A DNA stretch of 49,493 nucleotides, from NCBI GenBank assembly GCA_023150805.1, contig JAKLKF010000052.1, positions 1 through 49,493 of the forward strand, in the 5' to 3' direction. Position numbers and translations under genes: made by a program. Source of the DNA: Myxococcota bacterium. GTDB lineage: Bacteria; Myxococcota_A; UBA796; UBA2385. Each line of letters opens with the position of its first letter. Position 1 is the first letter of the stretch. A model generated the notes under the pieces. That model ran no database searches and was not told where the DNA came from. It saw nothing but the letters and a program-made list of their open reading frames with translations. This document shows positions 47,380 to 49,493 of this stretch, one piece after another.

Positions 47380-48738
47380 TCAGCCCTTGGGCGGCAGGGG
47401 GGGCGGCCCCATCGGCGGAGGCGGCGGAGGCGGCGCGGCGGCCGCGAGCTGGGCAGCCACCTCCGGGACGTCGGCCGCCGGGGTCCAGCCGGCCATCCCG
47501 GTCTTCCAGACCAGGTGCCGGCCGCCGGGATCGGCGGCGACCAGCCGCGCGATCTCGCCCACGGGCAGCTCCCGCTGGCTGCCGTCGGCGCCGCTGTAGT
47601 GCAGCGTGCCGCCCGCGCCGGGGGGCGGAGGCGGCGCCGCCGTGGGGGGCGGCGGCACCAGGCCGGCGATCTCGGGCACCTCGTTCCAGCTCTTCCAGGC
47701 AGGCCAGCCCGGCGACCACACGTGGTGCGTGCCGGCGCGGTCGGCGGCCACGCGCTGGGCGATCTCCTGCGGGGTGAGCTGGGCCTGGCCCCCGGCGCCG
47801 TTGTAGTGCAGGCGGGCGCCTCCCGGCGGAGGAGGCGGCGTGGCCGGTCCCCCCATGCTGCCGGCGAATGCGCCGCCCATCACCTGGCCCATCGCCAGGC
47901 CCATGCCCGCGTCCATCATCGGGTTGGCCGCGCCCGGGCGCTCCGCCATCTTCCCGATGGCCTCGGCCGCCTGGAACTGGGTGTACTTGCCCATGTCGCC
48001 CAGCAGCCCCATGCTGGACCGCTTGTCCAGCATCTTCTCCACCTCGGGCGGCAGGCTGATGTTCTCGATGACGAAGTCGGTCAGCGCGATGCCGTAGCTG
48101 TCCTGGAACCACTGGCTCAGCCGCTCGCGCAGCGCGTCGCCCAGGTCCATGTAGTTGGCGACCACCCGCAGGACGGGGATCTCGCTCTCGCCCAGCGTGT
48201 CGGCGAAGCCGCTGACCAGCTTGCGCTTGAGCTGGCCGTTGATCTCGGCGGTGGTGAACAGGCCGCTGGTGCCGACGATCTCGCGCAGGAAGGTGGCGGG
48301 GTCGGCGATCTTGTAGGCGTAGCTGCCGAAGGCGCGGATCCGGACGGGCCCGATCTCCTTGTCGTGCATCATGACCGGGTTGGGGGTGCCCCACTTCTGG
48401 TCGGTGAACTGCCGGGTGTTCACGAAGTAGATGTCGCCCTTGTAGGGGTAGTTCAGGGCGTACTTGATGGTCTCGAAGAAGCCGGCGATCGCCTTGGTCC
48501 GCGTCGACAGCTCGTAGGTGCCGGGGCCGAAGACCTCCGACATCTTGCCCTCGCTGATGAACACCGCGGACTGGCCCTCGCGCACCACCAGGCGGCCGCC
48601 GTCCTGGATGGCCTGGTTGAAGACGGGGAAGCGGTAGACGATGGTGTCCCGCGTCTCGTCCAGCCACTCGATGACGTCGAGGAACTGCGCCTTGGCGTGG
48701 TCGGTTGCCGTCTTCTTGATGCTGTCCCAGAGGCTCAT
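47380..48738 (-). CDS. SPFH-domain protein with two C-terminal GYF_2 domains
   Basis: 452 aa, without a membrane helix. The N-terminal ~290 residues are an SPFH/virion-core-like domain of the YdjI type: IYRFP-type start (TIVYRFPVFNQAIQDGGRLVVREGQSAVFISEGK), PGTYELST, KGDIYFVNTRQF, PVRIRAFGSYAYKIADP and FVIENISLPPEVEKMLDKR. A Gly/Met-rich hinge follows, then two GYF_2 (DUF4339) modules (about 312-365 and 375-432), each with LHY...HxVWxxGxxxWxxxxxVPE, and a poly-Pro tail. The family assembles into rings or patches; GYF_2 modules recruit Pro-rich or other partners. ATG start with GGAG seven bases upstream; TTAGGG about 70 bases before it is a weak -10. Confidence 0.88.
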   Translation of the reverse strand: MSLWDSIKKTATDHAKAQFLDVIEWLDETRDTIVYRFPVFNQAIQDGGRLVVREGQSAVFISEGKMSEVFGPGTYELSTRTKAIAGFFETIKYALNYPYKGDIYFVNTRQFTDQKWGTPNPVMMHDKEIGPVRIRAFGSYAYKIADPATFLREIVGTSGLFTTAEINGQLKRKLVSGFADTLGESEIPVLRVVANYMDLGDALRERLSQWFQDSYGIALTDFVIENISLPPEVEKMLDKRSSMGLLGDMGKYTQFQAAEAIGKMAERPGAANPMMDAGMGLAMGQVMGGAFAGSMGGPATPPPPPGGARLHYNGAGGQAQLTPQEIAQRVAADRAGTHHVWSPGWPAWKSWNEVPEIAGLVPPPPTAAPPPPPGAGGTLHYSGADGSQRELPVGEIARLVAADPGGRHLVWKTGMAGWTPAADVPEVAAQLAAAAPPPPPPPMGPPPLPPKG

Positions 48739-48890
48739 CGCTGTGCTCCGCGAGGGGGGAGAGGCCGGCCCGGGCTGGCCGGCAGGAGGACCCGCACCCT
48801 AACATTCGCGCCCCGGGCAGGTTGATTGCAGCCCGCCGGGGCGGCGGCACACGGCGTGGGGCCGGGACCCACCGCGCCGCGGGGACCGCT
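48739..48890. other. Intergenic region, no gene seen
   Basis: 152 bases between the SPFH gene and the next minus-strand gene. It holds the candidate -10 (TTAGGG on the minus strand near 48800) for the SPFH gene and nothing else that I can support. Confidence 0.4.
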
Positions 48891-49478
48891 TCAGCGCGCC
48901 GCCGGCCGCTCGAACCGGAAGCTGACGTGCGAGGCCAGGACGTAGGCGTCCACCCCGTCGCGGCGCAGCCGATCGCACAGCGGGGTGAGCAGGCTGGTCG
49001 GCATGCCGAGCCCGCGGCGCAGCTCTCCCAGCAGGTCGACCAGCAGCACGTGGTGGGCCTCGAGCCCGGCCACCTGGCGCAGCACCGCCTCCTCCTCGTG
49101 GAAGTCGCAGCCCAGCAGCAGCCAGCGCGCCCCGGCGTGCCGGTCGCGCTGCTCGGCCAGCCAGCCGGGGTCCGTGCCGCCGTGCAGGGCCAGGTTGAGG
49201 TGCAGCAGGTGGTCGCCCCCCGGCAGGTCCACCCGGGTGATCTGCGGCAGGGACCTCGGCAGGCGGGCGCGCCGGCCCATGCGCCGCAGGGCCCGGTCGG
49301 GCCGCAGGGCCGCGCTGCGCAGCTTGTGGACGGCCTCCGCGGGGGTCACCCAGGGGATCGGCGTGTACGGCCACTGCTCGACGCGCAGCCCCCCGACGTG
49401 GACGGGGCCCTCGGGCAGCAGCTCGGCCGGCGCGCCCCGCGCGGCGAGCCAGGCGCGCACCGGGGCGGGCGCCACCAC
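48891..49478 (-). CDS. Unrecognised protein, possibly 5'-incomplete
   Basis: 195 aa from a GTG close to the window edge; the frame is open to the edge, so the real start may be outside. Visible features: an Ala/Arg-rich N-terminus, HVGGLRVEQWPYTPIPWVTPAEAVHKLRSA, a basic stretch RRMGRRARLPR, then DLPGGDHLLHLNLALHGGTDPGWL, LLGCDFHEEEAVL and a final AYVLASHVSFRFERP. The blocks with H-L-x-L-x-L and C-D-F-H-E-E could hold metal ligands, but I do not recognise the family. No signal peptide or membrane helix. Coding by frame length and base use only. Confidence 0.5.
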   Translation of the reverse strand: MVAPAPVRAWLAARGAPAELLPEGPVHVGGLRVEQWPYTPIPWVTPAEAVHKLRSAALRPDRALRRMGRRARLPRSLPQITRVDLPGGDHLLHLNLALHGGTDPGWLAEQRDRHAGARWLLLGCDFHEEEAVLRQVAGLEAHHVLLVDLLGELRRGLGMPTSLLTPLCDRLRRDGVDAYVLASHVSFRFERPAAR

Positions 49479-49493
49479 CGCCGCCGGCCGGCG

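Overview
The window is very GC-rich (by eye above 70%), uses many GTG starts, and contains no RNA genes that I could see. Two proteins end in a MYXO-CTERM-like tail (Gly-Cys, one membrane helix, Arg cluster). There is also an Oar-like TonB receptor, a hybrid PAS histidine kinase and many acidic Asp/Gly-rich lipoproteins. Together these point to an uncultured or little-studied member of the Myxococcota (former Deltaproteobacteria); this is inference, as no marker gene fixes the taxonomy.

Layout. (1) 1-11.7 kb: a membrane glycan locus. An SGNH-like protein converges on a minus-strand operon of two polytopic GT-C-like proteins and an MBOAT O-acyltransferase; divergent from it are three more large polytopic proteins (one DUF2079-like). 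(2) 11.7-19.0 kb: a tightly packed plus-strand run of a SUMF1-fold lipoprotein, an acidic lipoprotein, a YbjN-like lipoprotein, a terpenoid-cyclase-type toroid protein, a TAT-exported DUF362 protein, a metalloprotease with MYXO-CTERM, a lipoyl-less E2 acyltransferase and an APH-family kinase. (3) 19.0-21.0 kb: an FG-GAP lipoprotein gene of different composition, flanked by a 22-bp direct repeat, looking like an inserted cassette. (4) 21.0-26.3 kb: a DUF1028 protein with MYXO-CTERM, a PI-PLC-like lipoprotein, a domain-permuted aconitase-family enzyme and an REC-EAL phosphodiesterase. (5) 26.25-26.61 kb: a REP-associated transposase remnant with an 18-bp palindrome, then a 73-base C run that clips the 3' end of epmA. 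(6) 26.6-38 kb: epmA-xthA, an Oar-like receptor with a lipoprotein partner, ttcA, an ABC ATPase, a tail-anchored protein and selB. (7) 38-43.5 kb: a PEGA protein and a giant lipoprotein made of 38 alternating Asp-rich repeats. (8) 43.5-49.5 kb: a hybrid histidine kinase with a degenerate ATP site, an LVIVD propeller lipoprotein, a broken metallo-beta-lactamase-fold gene, an SPFH/GYF_2 protein and an unrecognised gene at the edge.

How it works together. Most genes concern the cell envelope: glycan assembly and acylation, lipoproteins, outer-membrane transport and surface adhesin-like repeats. Housekeeping functions (DNA repair, tRNA thiolation, EF-P modification, selenocysteine decoding) are interspersed. 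A TANNNT box sits exactly six bases before several start codons, suggesting leaderless transcription is common in this genome.
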